Shown here: positions 63,471 through 64,000 of the stretch, in pieces | Layout: each line of letters begins with the position of its first letter | Numbering within the stretch: position 1 is the stretch's first letter | Source: Diplonema papillatum | Taxonomy: Eukaryota; Euglenozoa; Diplonemea; Diplonemida; Diplonemidae | DNA length: 64,000 bases | Assembly: GCA_030068145.1 (NCBI GenBank) | Contig: JAPJBO010000041.1 | Coordinates: 62,001 to 126,000 of the forward strand | Direction of reading: 5' to 3' | Notes under the pieces: generated by a model | The model's database searches: none | Told to the model about the DNA's origin: nothing | The model's input: only the letters and a program-made list of their open reading frames with translations | Translations under genes and position numbers: made by a program

Positions 63471-64000
63471 ACGGAATCATTTCTGGATCTCTGAAGGGAG
63501 CGAACGGCATTGCGTGTCATCAGGGACAGGCACCCGACGATAAACGACAAGCTGATACTCGACGCTGTGGCTGTCTTCCGGAACCTGAGGACCAGAATCG
63601 CGGGTTCGCTGGCATCATTCCCTGTCTGATGGCGTCTGCATGGCGTATGGGTGACTCTTAACGTAAAAGCTACACACACACGAGGCTGCACAAACAAAAC
63701 CCGCTTATCGGGCCGAAGCGCCCAAACTGCCCCCCAAGCACCCAAGCACGCTTTTTACAATTTTCTCCAAGCACGCAGCCAGCCCCCCCCACCTTTTCTT
63801 TTCCAGTTTCCTTCCACTCGGCACCTCTCTCCCTCCTCTTTAGATCCGGCCCAAACAAAAGGCGGGTTTCGACGTAGACCTTGTTTTTTTTTTTGTTATT
63901 ATACTGGTAGCACTGTTGTACTGAAGAAGACATCCTTTTCCGGAAGCAATGGCTGCACATGAAACCAACCAAGCGAGAGGTGCATTCTTTGTACACGCGA
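63471..64000. other. Window end, spacer with an R3 fragment
   Basis: Similarity to 62260-62470 (GAATTCACGGAATCATT, GCATTGCGTGTCATCAGGGA) continues to about 63620. GCACATGAAACC...TTTGTACACGCGA at 63945-64000 matches part of R3. No gene seen. Confidence 0.5.

Overview
This is a gene-poor, repeat-rich stretch of nuclear DNA from a microbial eukaryote, perhaps an alga or other protist; I cannot name the lineage. Three things point to a eukaryote: exons joined across GT..AG introns in matching phase, a recognisable prefoldin subunit 5 gene split by a 5.1 kb intron, and a hAT-type DNA transposon. Coding exons are very GC-rich; introns and spacers are much less so.

Layout. 1-2.8 kb: non-coding DNA with an inverted duplication and a 184-bp satellite of seven units. 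2.9-9.5 kb: one coiled-coil gene with a Tudor-like C-terminus, whose first, middle and last exon blocks have each been tandemly copied (3, 5 and 3 times), the extra copies being mostly decayed. 10.55-14.42 kb: a hAT-like transposon with about 240-bp terminal inverted repeats. 14.5-25.8 kb: spacers, tandem repeats, foldbacks and dispersed repeats. 25.9-26.0 kb: an SSU rRNA 530-loop fragment. 26.8-34.5 kb: a large polyQ/Ala-rich ORF with an IQ-like motif, preceded by five decaying copies of its own 5' end. 34.6-41 kb: non-coding DNA with a long (GA)n tract and dispersed repeats. 41.2-45.0 kb: Cys-rich exons and an F-box-like exon duplicated almost perfectly. 47.5-53.06 kb: prefoldin subunit 5 (PFDN5). 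54.98-62.85 kb: a 2,625-codon low-complexity ORF followed by partial copies of its 3' end.

The most striking system is inside the single PFDN5 intron: fifteen copies of one box C/D snoRNA-like RNA. Thirteen have exactly 86 nt from C box to D box, with an internal hairpin that shows a compensatory base change. The same intron holds an antisense LSU rRNA fragment. The second is a dispersed intron-end element (core GGTCAMCCGGAGAC, about 24 copies) that abuts several 3' splice sites and lies just upstream of three start codons; it looks like an introner-type family. Partial tandem duplication of gene pieces recurs at almost every locus.
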